From Pegea sp. RAD2-039 (Eukaryota > Chordata > Thaliacea > Salpida > Salpidae), in contig JAQGEQ010000071.1 in assembly GCA_034620365.1 (NCBI GenBank), positions 5,642,001 to 5,706,000 of the forward strand: a DNA stretch of 64,000 bases, read 5' to 3'. The notes under the pieces are model-generated. The model did no database searches, had not been told where the DNA came from, and worked only from the letters and a program-made list of their open reading frames with translations. Positions 1 to 14,198 of the stretch are shown one piece after another (the first letter of the stretch is position 1; every line of letters starts with the position of its first letter). Made by a program: the position numbers and the translations under genes.

Positions 1-1262
1 CTAGTCTGACTTATAATTAATTTTCAATTAATCTCTTACTAAGTGATCAAAGTGATGTGTAAGTTTGATTGAGTTTAATATAGATAGAGTTTAATTACTT
101 TCAGAGGCTTAAACAATCGCTTGTTAGAAAGAGTGTTTCTTATGTTTGCTTTTGTTTAGCATCTATTTTATGTTTCTATTATTGTATTCTAACAACATTT
201 GAAATTCAAAAGTTCTTCTAATCTCTTATTTTTATATTTATATCTTTACTTTTTTCTTATTCCTCTCCTTATTTCATCTTTGTTCTTATTTTTCTATCTT
301 TTATTTAGCATTTGTGCTCATGACATAGTTTAAAATGACCATTTTGTTTCAATCTAAACTAGTGACTTTCTCTAAAATAATGTTATTGTATACTTTTGTT
401 GAATTTTTATCCTTATTTAGCTTGTTTAAAATAATTACTACTAGTTTATTTATTTGTTTCATTTATTATACATTTTCCTTCCAATTTTTAGCTGCTTATA
501 TCTTTAAACGTTTAATAAATTTACTTTAAATATTTAGCATTTAGTTAAATAAATAATTATTAAATAGGTTAAAATAGTTACAAATTTTGTATGCAGATTT
601 TTGTTTTCATTAATTTGTTTTCAAACTTAAAAAACTGTTATTATCAATAATTTAATTTTCTAAATAATTCATGAATAATGATTTTTATTCTTATTTAGTT
701 AATTTAGGATATATTTATTAGATTAAAAATTATCTTTTATAAATATATTTGTTTTAACAGTCATCATGTAATCTATAAACATTTCTTATTCACTAACTAG
801 TTTTGAGACATATAAGTTTATTATTATACAATTTTTCTACTAAAGTTATTCTAATGTTCAAAAAACATTTTTTTAAAAAGTATTTATAATTGATTTATTA
901 TTTTAGATATACTTTCATTACTTCTTTAAACTGATTGGTTACAACAAAGTAAATTAAATTGATAAAAGTTGTTATATAATTTGAAAATTTAGATTTTCTA
1001 GCCTAGGAATAAACTTGAAGTTATATATTTTTATAATTAATCTATTTCTGCTTTGATTTCAATTTTTAAATATTAACAAGTACTTTCTCTATTAAGAACG
1101 TTTCTTAACAAGATATTTTTTCATTTTTAACAAATTTTTATTCCATTTCTGTTATCATTTTTTATGTAACCAACTAAAGTTTTATTTTTGAACATTTTTC
1201 TTTATTTTCAAATCCAATTTTCTTTCATTTAAATTTTAAAATGTTTTTAATTTAGTAGCAAA
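1..1262. other. AT-rich spacer upstream of RagC/D
   Basis: I see no gene here. The stretch is strongly T-rich around 180-330 (CT/T tracts). A 64-codon open frame at 335-529 is hydrophobic and low in complexity, has no splice or homology support, and is most likely chance. A tttaatttag at about 1247-1256 sits just before the RagC/D start and could be a 5'-UTR splice acceptor. Confidence 0.5.
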
Positions 1263-2847
1263 ATGTCTAGTCATCATTTGGACTTCACTGTAGGATCTTA
1301 TAACAAGACATTTAGTTTTGCTGAAGAAGAAGAAATTGAAAATGGTGTCCTCACAACTGCTGATATAAAACCAAGGATTCTTTTAATGGGGCTTCAAAGA
1401 AGTGGAAAATCTTCAATCCAAAAAGTTATTTTCTAAAATTAATCTTTAAAATAAACTAAACTTTTGGTAATAGGTAGTCTTCCATAAGATGCCCCCAAAT
1501 GAAACCCTTTTTTTACAAAGCACTTGTAAAATATTTAAAGATGATATCTCAAATAATTCTTTCATAAATTTTCAAATTTGGGATATACCAGGTCAGATCA
1601 ACTTTCTTGACCCTCAGTTTGACTTTGACGCTATATTTGCTGGCACTGGGGCACTCATATTTGTTATTGATGCACAAGTATGTCTTATTTACATAAAAAA
1701 GTTGACTTTTAACTTTCTATATCCATTTTTAGGATGATTATATGAATGCCTTATCCTGTCTTCATCAGGTTGTCACGAAAGCATATGCGGTGAGAAATGT
1801 TTGTTGTGAACAACTTTTAATGAGATTTTACTTCAGGTTAATCCACATATAAAGTTTGAAGCTTTTATCCATAAAGTTGATGGTTTGAATGATGATAACA
1901 AAATAGAAACTCAGCGGGATATTTCAAGAAGAGCTAATGAAGATCTGGCAGTTGCTAATCTTTCTGAACTAACACTTTGGTTAGTTTTTAAACCACTTTT
2001 ATTTCTAACCCTACCTTGTCACTAACTACTTTTTTTGTAGTTTCCATTTAACTTCTATTTATGATCACTCAATATTCGAGGCTTTTAGTAAAGTGGTACA
2101 AAAGCTAATCCCTCAGTTGTCTACATTGGAAAATATATTGAGCATATTTGTACAGGTTTGTGAAACTCCTACTGAAAACATGTTCATCTTATGTGAGCTA
2201 GAAACCAACTAGGAATGCTTATAGGGTCGTTTTTCAGCTTAAAGAAAAGTTAAAAATTTTAAAATTAATTTTTAGCAGCAACTATCTTTAATTTTCAACT
2301 TTTGATTCTCTTCAAGAACTCCGGCGTCGAGAAAACATTTTTGTTTGATGTGGTCAGTAAAATATATGTAGCAACAGATGGGTCCCCGGTGGACATGCAT
2401 TCGTACGAGTTATGTTGTGAAATGATAGATGTATTGATGGATGTTACAACTATATATGGGTAAATAATCTGCTTGTAAAAACCTAAGAATCAATTTTGTT
2501 CTTATAAATTTGTAGTAAAGATGAAAGTGAGATTAATTCTGAACAAGGTTCAACTTGTATCATTCGTTTAAATAATTCAAACATTCTCTACTTGCGTGAA
2601 ATTACCCGTTTTCTTGTGTTAGTATCTGTACTACGAAATGAAGCCTTCAACCGGAGAGGTTTGTTTCAGAATTTGAGGAAAATGTATTTGAAGCCGAATT
2701 TGATTTTCAGATATTGTTGATTACAATATTTTTTGTTTACAAGAAGCAATTAGAAATGTCTTTGGAGTGACCCTCAAGCAACCAAACAAGACCTTGAAGA
2801 AATTAGAAAGTTGTCAAGGAGACTCTAATCTTCTTTCTTTGCGATAG
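1263..2847 (+). CDS. RRAGC: RagC/RagD small GTPase
   Basis: Rag GTPase of the RagC/D branch. It pairs with RagA/B on the lysosome surface and recruits TORC1 when amino acids are present. Eight exons: 1263-1424, 1474-1677, 1733-1789, 1837-1979, 2041-2155, 2317-2459, 2516-2658, 2711-2847. All junctions are GT-AG and phase-consistent, giving 367 residues (human RagC is 399; the difference is mainly in the low-complexity ends). Visible motifs are the P-loop GLQRSGKSS (about residue 43), the effector and switch region with WDIPGQ, HKVDGL as the G4 box, and the C-terminal roadblock part with [14 protein letters not shown] and [11 protein letters not shown]. Long stretches such as [12 protein letters not shown] and [22 protein letters not shown] match the family almost residue for residue. 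The start is the first ATG in frame after an upstream stop. C versus D cannot be separated, so this is probably the single pre-duplication orthologue. Confidence 0.96.
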
Positions 2848-5800
2848 TTGATTAAATTGAAGATATCTCTCATTTACTGCCACTGAATAATTGTTTTATT
2901 AATACTTTTAAGTCTAGAGAATTGAAATTGCTTTAGTTTAAATAAGTTTTAATTAACCAAACTAAATCCATAATCTAAAGAAATCATCTGGTAATACATA
3001 AGAACACCGTTTCAAAATAACTTTCAGTAAATCTCTTGTAAATCAGAGGAAATTTTATTCTACAAAATATTTCGAAACTAATTTTTCAATTTTTTATCGT
3101 TTTGTATTTTTTTGAAGACTTTTCTAACCTGGTTAGCATTTTCATTATGTTTTAATTTTGTTGATTATTTAGTTATTCAGATTGTTGCAAATATTTATCC
3201 AAAATTATTTTCATTTCAAGTATTCGATAGAAAATATAAAATTATGCGAAATTTTTAGAATCAAAATCTGATTTTTTGTAAAGTTACTTTAGTAAAGATA
3301 ACAAAATAATTAACTGCATCATCATCAATTTTTCAAAAATTTAAGTTATTTAAATTGTTGATAATTACACGAAAGTAATAAGAGGAAAACTATTTCTAAA
3401 TTTGATAATAGTTTTAAGGTGACCTCGTCCAACTTTATTCTTTTGTCCAACAATTTAGTCAAGTACATTTGGTCAAAATATAAGAAGTTTTATGTAAAAA
3501 ATTTTATTGAAGTTTCTTTCGATACAAATGCTAAAAATTTGCTTCAACTACATCTGAATACTTTGTTTTAGTTGAAAGAATAGAAAATACTCATTTGTTC
3601 CTAGTTCTTCGATCTTTGTAAGATTCTAACAATTCAATAATTATTTTTTTATCAATCTTTAAATTTTAATGGCATAAAAAACTTTGATAATTTTACTAAT
3701 TAAACATTTGATTTTCTTCATGATTAGTTTGTTAATTTGTAAAATTCACTCATTAAATCAAATCAAAGAAGTAATTAGCTAGTTTAAAAGTAGTTTTTTA
3801 CTATTTATCTGATAAATCTTAAATAACTTTACGTAATAAATTAACATTAAATTAATTAAATTAAGTACATAATAAATTTTGCATTATTATAAGCGCCAAA
3901 ACGAAATCTTTGACTAGAAAATGATTTCATATCTTTTTTAAATTTTAATAAATGCAAAGGAGGGTGTCTGAAGAGAGCACCTATCGCTAACACACATTCT
4001 CACAAATAAGACCTATTATACATAATTAAGTTGGAAATATTAAAAGAAAAAGATGTAACACATGGCATTTTATTTAATTAGTTTTTGCATTTCATATAAA
4101 TCACATATTTTGAAACTTCTAGTATATCAAATAAAATGTTTTAAAGACTTTAATTTCCAGTTAATTGTATAAAAATATTTTTTATCCTAAATAAAATAAA
4201 TCAAATGTATAGATATTAATTGTTTTTATTAAATACAATCAAGCGGCCAAAAAAGTTTTTTTTTAGAAACGTATAATCTAACATAATCTATTATTACGAT
4301 AATCATTTTTAATAAGATCTAATTAATCATTATTTAATTTTTTTATTATGCAGACAAAAAATTGATTATTATGAAAACTGAAATATGCTCATCGAAATAG
4401 TATTATTAATATTTATAAAAAAAACTTGTTAGTTTCATTTTAAGTAAAATATTTATAAGCGACAGTAGAATTGGAAAGGCTTTTTTAGAAACTATAAAAT
4501 ATCTATTATGTAAAGATCAAAAGTTGATATTTGTAAAACTTTCAACTCGTTAAATACAATTCTAATAACTATACTAAATTCTGCTAATAATTAATAGAAT
4601 TAAGCTTTAAATAATTAGTTAAAACTTTTTTAGCACCTTTGGGATATGTTTAAAAGATTTCTTAAACAAAAAAAGTCCATTATCACGGATCTTTTAAACT
4701 AAAATAATTTTTTTGAATATATTTATCACTAAAATTGTTTCGAAACAATTCAAATCACTTTAAAAGCTTGTTTTGGTGTTTCAAATGTTCTTCTAAGATA
4801 AGGAATTTGATTTTCTACAAAATAATTAAATTTGGGGTTTAACTAGGGAAGCAGGATTTATTTGTTCTTCTAGAAATCACTAGAGAAAGATCGGTTGTGT
4901 TTGAAGCTCTCTTGAGATTAAAATGATCGCAGAAAAAAACTAAATTTAAATTTTGCAAAAAAAAACTGATTACTCTTGAATTCTTACTGAATTTCAGATA
5001 GAAAATTGTTATTTGAACATCAACTTTAATATTTTATTCATAATCCACATTCAAAGCAAGTTCTTCTACGAGTTAACAGCTCTTATATTGTAGTTATGAA
5101 TTATTGAAGTTAAGTTTTGTATGTGTAAGTTAGCTTTATATCTCAAGTAAAGAGAAAAGTACATTGCAAAAGTTCTTTTGAAATCAAAATCACTTAGTGC
5201 TAAAAACTGCTAAACGCCAGCTCAATATGACAACTGTTTTCACAACTTGTAAGTAACGCGTTTTTAGTGTTAAGAGATTAGTTATAGAGCAGCTAGCAAT
5301 CTGGGTTTTGACGATATCTAATACTATCTTATGAGCAATTTAGTTTTTCTGAATTTACAAATTTAAAATAATGTTGTTTGTCTTAGTGAATTCATTCACT
5401 TCGTTTAATATTTTATTTACTTAGTAACAATTCAATCAATATTAGAAACTATTCCTAATCAAACGATTGTTATTCAAATAATAATAGAAATAATTCTTAT
5501 TTTATAAACAGTAAGAAATATTTAAAATGTTTTACTACTAGAATTAATCTTTAAAAATTACAGAAAAGTTTTTGTTTAATCGTTTTTCTTTGCATCTTTT
5601 TAGTTTACTTAAGTGACGTAAATTCCTGAGTGGCTTCTACTCTTTTAAAGCTTAATACAAAAGACGGTGCTAATAATTTAGACATTAATTATTTTTTAAT
5701 TGCTGGTTGTATTTTGTAACTAGTTGCTGAAGTTAACTAATTGATAAAAGTAAAGTTTTGATTACTTTTACAATAGTCTTAAGATTAATTAGTATGATGA

Positions 5801-8800
5801 ATATACTCTTTAAAAAGTTGCAATACAACCTCCAAGACAATAAATTACTTTGTAAAATAGTGATGATTGTAATGCTGTTAACTTCTATATCACATTAAAT
5901 TTATGGTTTGTTTTATTCACCTACAAAGTTTGCTGAGTAAGAAATATTTACAAAGAAAATTTCAAAGAATTCTTCAGTGTATTTACAATGACTGTTAGTT
6001 GTACTTAAGTTTTGTTTACTTTCACCAGTAAGAGGTTAAATGAAACCACAATTCTTTAGATTTTATTGAAAAGGTTAGGGAATATAGGCACATGATAGAA
6101 AGCTTATTTTTATTTCTAAAAACCTTAGAATGATTTTAAAAACGTTTAATTCAATAGAAGGAAATTGATTATTGTTAGTACAAAATGTAAACTAGTCTAT
6201 GAATAATTTGTTGTAAATATACAACTTTCTAGTTTCAAACTTTCAATTTATTTTTATCAGTCCTGTTAAATTATTTCCTATACATTTATTATTTTTATCT
6301 AAAGTCATATTTCTAACAAATATTATTGCAATATTATAACATGTTATGCTAGATTATCTTCATAAAAATATAATATAAATTATGTTTATATATTTAAATA
6401 TAATATATTTATTACAACTTTATTTTTCTGACATCTAAATTTAAGTCCAAATATATATCTTCAGTAGTTTTTTGTTTCAAGTAGTTTTTAAAACAAGCTA
6501 AAAAGCTTATAATAATCAATTTATCAAAATATTTAATATTGTTTAATTTAATTTTTAAATATTTTACATTTAAATTTATTTTTTATTAAAATTGAAAGCT
6601 ACAAATAAATAACTGATGCAAAATTAAATAAGAACTAAGATAAGTTATTCGAAAAGCATTATAGTAAATATTCATTTTCAAATTGTAAAAGAGATTATAC
6701 GAGTGTTTTGTAGCAATCAATTAATGACTTTAAATTATTGATCTAACCTTCTGTTTAAGATTTGACTGCTTTGACTTTAGAAAAAACTGCTAAAAATAAT
6801 AAGCTTAAAGTTCTTATAAACATCTAATTTGTTTTTTAAATGGTTTTACTGAAGCAAAGAAAAGAAATCACAAATAAGTTAAAAAATATTATTTTAGAAA
6901 TAATTCGAGTTCTAACATCATTTAAATGTATTACAATTTTTATGTAGAAATTGATAAAAATAGCTTTTAGGCATTTGTACCACTTGATATAAACAAATGA
7001 AAAACGCTTTTATTGTAAATTTTTTGAATTAAACTTTACTGTAATTCTTTTTACCAGGCTTTTCAGAGATAATCGATTTTACATTTAGACTTTATAAGGA
7101 TAAATAGTTAAAAAAAGTTTTATTAAATTTAAAAAAGTCTTCTTTTTATTTCTTAACTGATATAAATTTTACAATTAAATCTACTTTAAAACCCTATTAT
7201 ATAAAAATCATTATTTTGTTCTCTAAGAATTAGTTTGAATAAATAATTTTTTTTTTGTTTATTAAGTATTTGAAATAGTTGAATTGTTTTCTATATAAAG
7301 CAAAAAGTATCCTTAACCTGAAACTAATAAAATATTTATCATTTGTTTAGTTAAAAAAGTTGTAGATTACTGAAGTACAAGTCACAATATATACACCACC
7401 AAAGGTTGTAGTTACCAAAAAATATCGGTAAAAAATCTATAGTTATCACTAGACCAGAAAAAATGAAAACTAAAGCTGATTAAAAGTTTAAAAATTAAAG
7501 TTTTCTCATTTATATTTAGTATCGATTACTGTGTAAGACTGCTAAAGTAAATTTAAAGTTTAGAATGAAAGTTAGATTGAAAACATAAATAGTTGCATCT
7601 GTTTTCTAGCTTATGCATAATAGTGTTTAAGTTTGAAATGTATTTGATAGATAGATTTGTTGTTAACAAAAAGTTTTTAAAAACTGAAAAAACAAACTAA
7701 TTTAATTTTCTGTTGCTGTAAAAGTCAATTAAATCATTTTACAAAAATTTAGTAGAAATTTTATTAAGAAACTTAAACCAGAAAGACCTTCAAATTGGTT
7801 TTTAAACTGCTTTTCAAGCTTTATAAAAATCGTTGACTAAAATTATCGATTTCATTTTGAGCAATTTTGAAAATAAAACAATTCTTTGCTAACAAAGATT
7901 TTAGGAAATTTAAAAAAAGTAATATCAAGTTAAAATCTAAAATTTGCTATAAATGCTACAAAATGTAAAATGAAACTATTTGAAATTAAACTTTACTTGA
8001 AACTGAGTCTTGTAAATAAATCTGAAGAACCTTTTAAAAATCATAGAAATTTTAACAATTATTTTATTATTGATTTACAAGAATTTATAAAGTTACTTTA
8101 GTTTGGTATGAAAATAATTGTTTTATTAGGAATGACTCCAAAATTAAATATAATTTGTTTACTAAAAAACTTTTTAATTAACAGAAAAAATTTTGTTGTA
8201 AATTTTATATATGATAAATTAGCAAATAATTTGAACCAAAACAAGACCTAACAATCAGGTGTTATGTAGTCATAGATCAAGTAATAAACTAATAAATGTT
8301 ATTTCAATTTGTAATATTTAAGAACATATGAGAAAAAAATGAGAGAATTATGAAAAAAAGCTATTACGTAATAGGAAAGCGCTTTACATAGGTTTTGTGT
8401 CCTCTTTATGTTCATTCTATTCTATAGTTGTAAAAAGTAAAGTTTATCTTTTGATATAAAATTGTTTTATTATACCTTTTTAGTTTTGTTTTTTTGAAAG
8501 TTATAAATCAAAGAAAGGCAGATTTTTATTCTTTTAGGTTTACTAAGAAAATAAATATATATAACACTCTAATTATAGAAATTAATAAATGTCATCATCA
8601 GCCTAAAACAAATCTGTTTGAATTATTAGTTGTCAGTTCAATAAATTTATCTTTTTTAATTATCTTAACTTATTTTGAATATTCACCTATATATTAGATA
8701 ACATATAATATCAAATTTTTAGTATATTAAATTAAAGTATTTAGAATTATAGCAGATATAAGCAATGCTGTTAAGTATAAAATCTAATGTTTAGACTACA

Positions 8801-10160
8801 AAATTGTTATTGTAAGGTAGGTAAAATGAACTACTACTTCAAAAATAGGTTATACTTCCAAAAAATTAGTCTCTTAAGTTAAAAGTTTAAAGAAAAACTT
8901 CTACGAAATAGTCAAAAATGCTTTTTTTAGAGCAGTTTTTTATCTTTTTAACAAATAAATGATTTGTTTGTCATTTGAGTCTATCCAAAATAAATTATTT
9001 AAGTTTGATTTGTAGATAATGAGCTAGATAAATAAACTAAAAATAAAACTGATAAAATTTAAAGTAAAAACAACTAAGTTTTTATAGAAAATACAACTGT
9101 TTGAACAATCTTTTTAATTCAATCTAAAACTTGGAACTTTAAACTAAATGAGATATTTTATTTTATAATTCAAATAACAACTAACTCTGAAAGTTACCTG
9201 AATGAAAAGATTTGAGTGAAATTTTGTATCATAAATATATAAATAAAACTGTAAAAGTGTTTTAATGAATTATTGATTTCACAAAAAACTTTTTGATGTT
9301 ATTTTGCATCTAGTAGTTTAGAATCGTTCTTTTACAGCCTTTCTTTCAAACATATCAAAAGTTTTCAGTTGACTGAATTGTATGTCACTATAATTTACTT
9401 TCTAATTATTAACCCATAAGCTGATATAAAAAATTTTTTTGGATAATTATTCTTATACTGTAAAATAATTTGAAAAATATCTTGAAATTAATTCTTTTAA
9501 ACATTTTAGACACTATTTATTTTTCTTTAAAAATTAAAATTGAAATATTTAAAGTATTTTAACCTGAGCATTTTTTTATTGCAAGAAAAGTTTTTAATTC
9601 CATTAAGCTATTTATGTAATGCTTACAACTACTATAAATAGGCGAAGCAAATTTAAATACAAGCTTAGAATTGTTACATACAAAAGTTTAATTAAAATAT
9701 CTAGTTTACGTTGTTTATTAAAAAAATTCTGAATTTTATCATTTTAGTTTTAAAAAATTCATCGAATATTTTGTTTCCTGGCATTTATCCAAATTATTTT
9801 ATCTTAATGAGAAGTTTGACGTACAGAAAAGTTAATTAATTAATTTAATTTCAAAATTAAAAATTCTGGGTTTTTCTAATTTTAGATCTATAATATTTGT
9901 AATGAAAACAATGATATAAAAAAGTCATATCTTTACAATTATATGTACTCAGCAGAAAGTTATTTTTCAATATTTACAAATAAAACAAATTTAAATAAAA
10001 ATAGTTTTTAACTTTTTTGATTATTTCATCTTACAATCATATCTTCAATCTTTTAAATAAAATAATATTTAAAAAATAAATAAATTTCCGACAAAAGTCT
10101 TCACCAAAAAACAACTTTTTTTTTATTTTAGACAACTTGAAGTTACTCTTCTTTAGTAAA
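2848..10160. other. 7.3 kb AT-rich intergenic region
   Basis: No gene was recognised on either strand. Open frames are short and low in complexity; the longest, 8494-8697, has a composition typical of non-coding AT-rich DNA. The only structured item is a dispersed-repeat copy at 3947-4070, listed separately. Confidence 0.5.
3947..4070 (-). repeat. Dispersed 3'-tail repeat, copy 1
   Basis: This is one of three copies in the window (others at 59285-59410 and within 52900-53035). Shared features are an AATAAA-like run, then AGGAGGGTGyCTGAAGAGAG, GCACCTmTCGCTAACACACA and TTCTCACAAAT. About 45 bp further on, GATGTAACACATGGyATTT is also shared with the 59.3 kb copy. Part of the core folds as a hairpin (GAGAG-cac-CTMTC). 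Read on the minus strand, the repeat ends in an AT-rich tail, and copy 3 lies downstream of a reverse-transcriptase C-terminus. I therefore interpret it as the 3' end of a non-LTR retrotransposon or a SINE that shares its tail. Confidence 0.7.
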
Positions 10161-13100
10161 ATGAAAACTACAAAACAAAGTAATGGGAGAGTTGTTCTTA
10201 ATAATGGAATAGAAGTTGATCCAAATGATCCTAAACATCCTCTGATGGTTCATAAATCTTGTATTCCTCCTTGTGCAAAGGAAGCTTACATTATCAACGG
10301 TTACATGATTCCAGATATGCCTATTAGGTGAGTGAAAGCTTAGATCTTAACTTCAAAGACAACCCCTACAACCGGTGAAAATACTATTAATTTTTGTATA
10401 TTTTTATGGAATTTATTTTGTTTTGTATTCTTAGTTCTATAAACAAAATAGAAACTCCTTTAAGTCAATTTTCAAAGCATGTTGGATATTTCATCAATCA
10501 ATGTTTTTGCTGAGGAGTTGTTTTTAGTATTTTGCAATCTTGTACAAAATTTAAATTAAAAACAAGTCTGATTAGGATGTTTAAAAAAATTATATTTTGC
10601 CATTTCAATTACTTAAAGCTTTCATTTAGCTAAAATATTTCCACTGGAAGATTTGCTCGAACAAACACCAACAAAATAGTTTTAGATTAAAGACCAAAAA
10701 AATACAATTTACTATCCAAAAATGAACCCAGTAATTGTATAACAGAATAATTTGTAAAAAATCAGTTTAAATCAATGAAAAATCAACTGAAGAAATTTTT
10801 AAGTAGATAGAATTGTCTTTGTATCTGAAAGTAGTTGCTTAAAAGCTTTACAATTAATTTCCTGAGAGGTTTACTATAAGTATTATTTCATAGTAATAAG
10901 ATACTAAGCTGTCATTTGAGAGTTTGCAGGAAGTTGTTTGTACCAAGAGAATTATCACTTCAAAATTTATCATAACTAACTTATCATATAAAATCGAACA
11001 GATTTCATGCTAACAAAAATGGTTTTCTGCTTCAGATACTTTTTATTATTTGAATTAAACTTTAAGTTAAAATTTGTAGCTAAATATTTTGTCTCAATTC
11101 TAATAAAAAAATTGGAAGTTATTTGAGAATTATATTTCTATAATTGTTTTATGAACTAATCTAAAAAAATTAAATTTTTAAAATAACTTTTAGTAAGTTA
11201 AATTAACAAACGATTTATATCAATTTAAAATGATTAATTAGATTAGATTTTTAATTAATTTATTAATTGACTGATGTTACAAGTACAACGACAACATTTT
11301 AAAAAAAGCCATTTTCTAGTTTAATAAAAGATCTTATTTCACAATCTGAGTCATATTTCTTCACTATATATATTTCCTAAACATATGCCTTGATTTTGAT
11401 TAAACAAATATTAAATAATTCATATTTTTTTTAACCATTTTTAAGTTTAACTGAATTAGCAAAATATTTTTCACTTTCATGTTCTTGTTTATTTGTTGTT
11501 TTGTAGTTATTATTGGAAAACCCTTTACACAGTAAATTACGACTTCATAAATGTGTGGACTCACCTTCTTCCAGCATTTTATCTATGTTATGTCATCTAC
11601 AATTTCTCAAAAGTACGTCAAATATTTGAAATATATCTACTATAACTTTCAGCTACTAGACTGTAAAATATTAAACTCTAAAGTTTGGTTTAAAACAATG
11701 TTAAACTCTTTACAGACTATTGATTTAATAGAGGCTTGGCCTCTTCTTGTAATAAGTAGTGGTATTGTGATGGTGTTTCTCCTAAGTACAATCGCTCATG
11801 CTTTTCATGGCAAGTAAGTTGATTTACAATTAATATTTACATATAGTACAGAAAAACGTTAACTACCTGTACAATTTCTTCAAGGTCGTCAGCATGGCAT
11901 CGCACTGTGTTTATACTGGATTATTTTGGAATAAATTTAAATGCATTCACTCAAATAATTTGTCACTTTCATGTAGTGGCTGACGTAAAGCTTTTCAAAA
12001 TGTTTGTTTACTTTTATTCTCTTTTATATGTTTATATCTATCTGTAATGTTGAATCATAGATTAAAAAAGAAAAACTTTATTAAAGCACTAAAAGTTTTT
12101 TGTTGTTGTTTTAGGTTTCATCCATATGTTATGCTGATTAGTACCTTGATTAGCTCTGTTGGTTTTACTTTCTACGCTTTTTCAAAATTGATAAATCACC
12201 CTTTTTCTCATTTCATTAAGCTAGGAAAAAGAATCTCAAATATTATGTTTTTTGCCCTCAAAATGGTTCCTTGTTTTCACAGGTAACTTTTGTTAAAAGC
12301 TAATTACTTACAAGCTAACTATTTTGTTAACCTTTTTGCTTAACTAAATTTTCTAAGAAAGTATTTTAAAGAATATTTGAAAACTAATTAATATAAATTA
12401 ATTTAAAACTAATTATCAAATAATTTAATTTATATTAAACTTTAATTGAATGATTGTTATTATACTTTAATCATTTATTTATTTAAAACTTTATAATTTA
12501 CTAATTTTTCAACTATATCAAATTGAAATAAAGAATTTTGGTGATCGGTGGTCAATGGACAGCCTTAAAGTACCACATTCTTCAATTCCTATTCCTTGGG
12601 ACGAGTCCGTTAATATTAAGTAGTCCTTATCCTCAAAAGTTATTCCCTGGATATTTTGATATATTTGGTGAGGTTATTATTTTCAGATATAAATCATTTA
12701 ACCGCGTGACACCATCAATTTTTAGGACTTTATACTTTACATTTTGCTGATTATATACATAAAGATATGATAAACAGAGATTTAATAAATCTTATTTTAA
12801 CAAATAAGATATTATTACTAAAAGTTTAATTAGTTTCAAAGTATTGGCCGAACTACAAAAATAGTTTTGATAATTTAAAAAATCCTTATTGCTGTTTAAG
12901 ATTATCAAATGAAACAATTTTTAGAATTATTTATATTAAAAGGAAATCGTGTTGATTTTTTTCTAAATTTCTAAAAATATACTACATTAACAGTACATAA
13001 AAAAACCTGAATAAAACTTTTGAAACTCGTTCAGATGATGTATTTAGTTGATGTAAAAGCTATTTGATGTTTTTAAGATCATTTAATGTAGAATACTTTT

Positions 13101-13844
13101 GAATACAAAATATTAAAGTCGTGTATTTTATTATTAATTCCTAATTTTATCTGTGCGTAAATATAAAAAGTATAAAATAAGTTAAGTTTCAAAGTATCTA
13201 CACATAAACTTTAGAAAATAATTGCTTCATTTATTTTTAAGAATTTAGTTTAGTTGAACTATTTTCATGTAATTGTAAAAATACTTTAAGAAAATAGCGC
13301 TACAAATTAGCAGGAAGTAAAAAAAAATTTTGTAGTTAAACTTATTCAACCTTTTGAATCAAAATTCCATAAATAAGTTAGTGAGTAATTCTCAAATCTT
13401 ACACCTACATCTTTAGATAATTAAAAACATTTATTGCTTTGATCAAATACTTTTTAATAAAGTCAGTTTTATGTCAACTGAAAAATCTGCTAATAAATTT
13501 AATTATTATTCCTAACTAAAACATTGTGGTTAATTTTAGGCCACTCGCATATGTGGTTTCATGTCTGGACCTCTATAGGTTGTTACTGTGATGTACTTGG
13601 CATTTATTATGATATTACTTCATCTGATGGGGCGTGGAAACACCTAAATGCTTTAGTAAGCCAATTTGTAGTCAAAATATGTTGTGTTAAAAAAATAAAA
13701 TGTATTTTTTAGGAAATTTACCCGCCATTGGAAAATATTTTTCCTTATTTTTTTGTTTTTTTCTTTTATTCACTTGCTATCATTTTTTACACTAATAGTG
13801 AAATACGCAATCATAAAGAAACTGCCAAAAAAAAAGAAAATTGA
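10161..13844 (+). CDS. PAQR-family membrane progestin receptor
   Basis: Seven- or eight-pass membrane protein of the progestin and adipoQ receptor family, closest in layout to the mPR group (PAQR5-9). These proteins are steroid-responsive receptors of the CREST hydrolase-like superfamily. Eight exons: 10161-10327, 11507-11612, 11716-11813, 11885-12001, 12115-12282, 12534-12667, 13540-13655, 13713-13844; about 345 residues, the usual size. The first intron is 1.2 kb, others down to 71 nt. Family signatures are INGYMIPDMP, NVWTHLLP, AWPLLV, and the putative metal/catalytic set S-x3-H (STIAHAFHGK), the aspartate of ILDYFGI, and H-x3-H (GHSHMWFHVW). The middle has VPCFHR and LFPGYFDIFG like vertebrate mPRs, and the C-terminus is lysine-rich. 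ATG 10161 follows a splice-like tttag at 10128-10132, so a 5'-UTR intron is possible. The exon 3 start could instead be 11653, which would add 21 residues; 11716 gives the family's normal spacing. Confidence 0.9.
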
Positions 13845-14198
13845 AATGGCTAAAAAAAATTGATTTTGAGTTTTACCGCCACCTAACGGATTAATGTTAT
13901 ATACTTAGATATTCAATACAAAGTAAAATGATTATTTTTAAGTTATGTATGTGTTTAAATAAATCAAGGTTTTCATCAAGATACTCTAAAGTCAACAAAA
14001 ATACAAAATTTAAAGTTTTATAGTTTATTTATTGTTGAAGAAAGTTAGCTACATTTTGCATAAAATCGTTTCCATAAATTACAGTATAAAGTAAAATTAC
14101 TTTTAGAAATTGAAAATTTCAAACTGGTTTACAGTGACGTGTAACAGTTTAGTGAATTCATCTAAGACAGCAAAAAACGTATATCTTATGATGATTAG

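Noticed and set aside
335-529. 64-codon hydrophobic ORF upstream of RagC/D
   Set aside because: Low-complexity, T-rich DNA with no splice or homology support.
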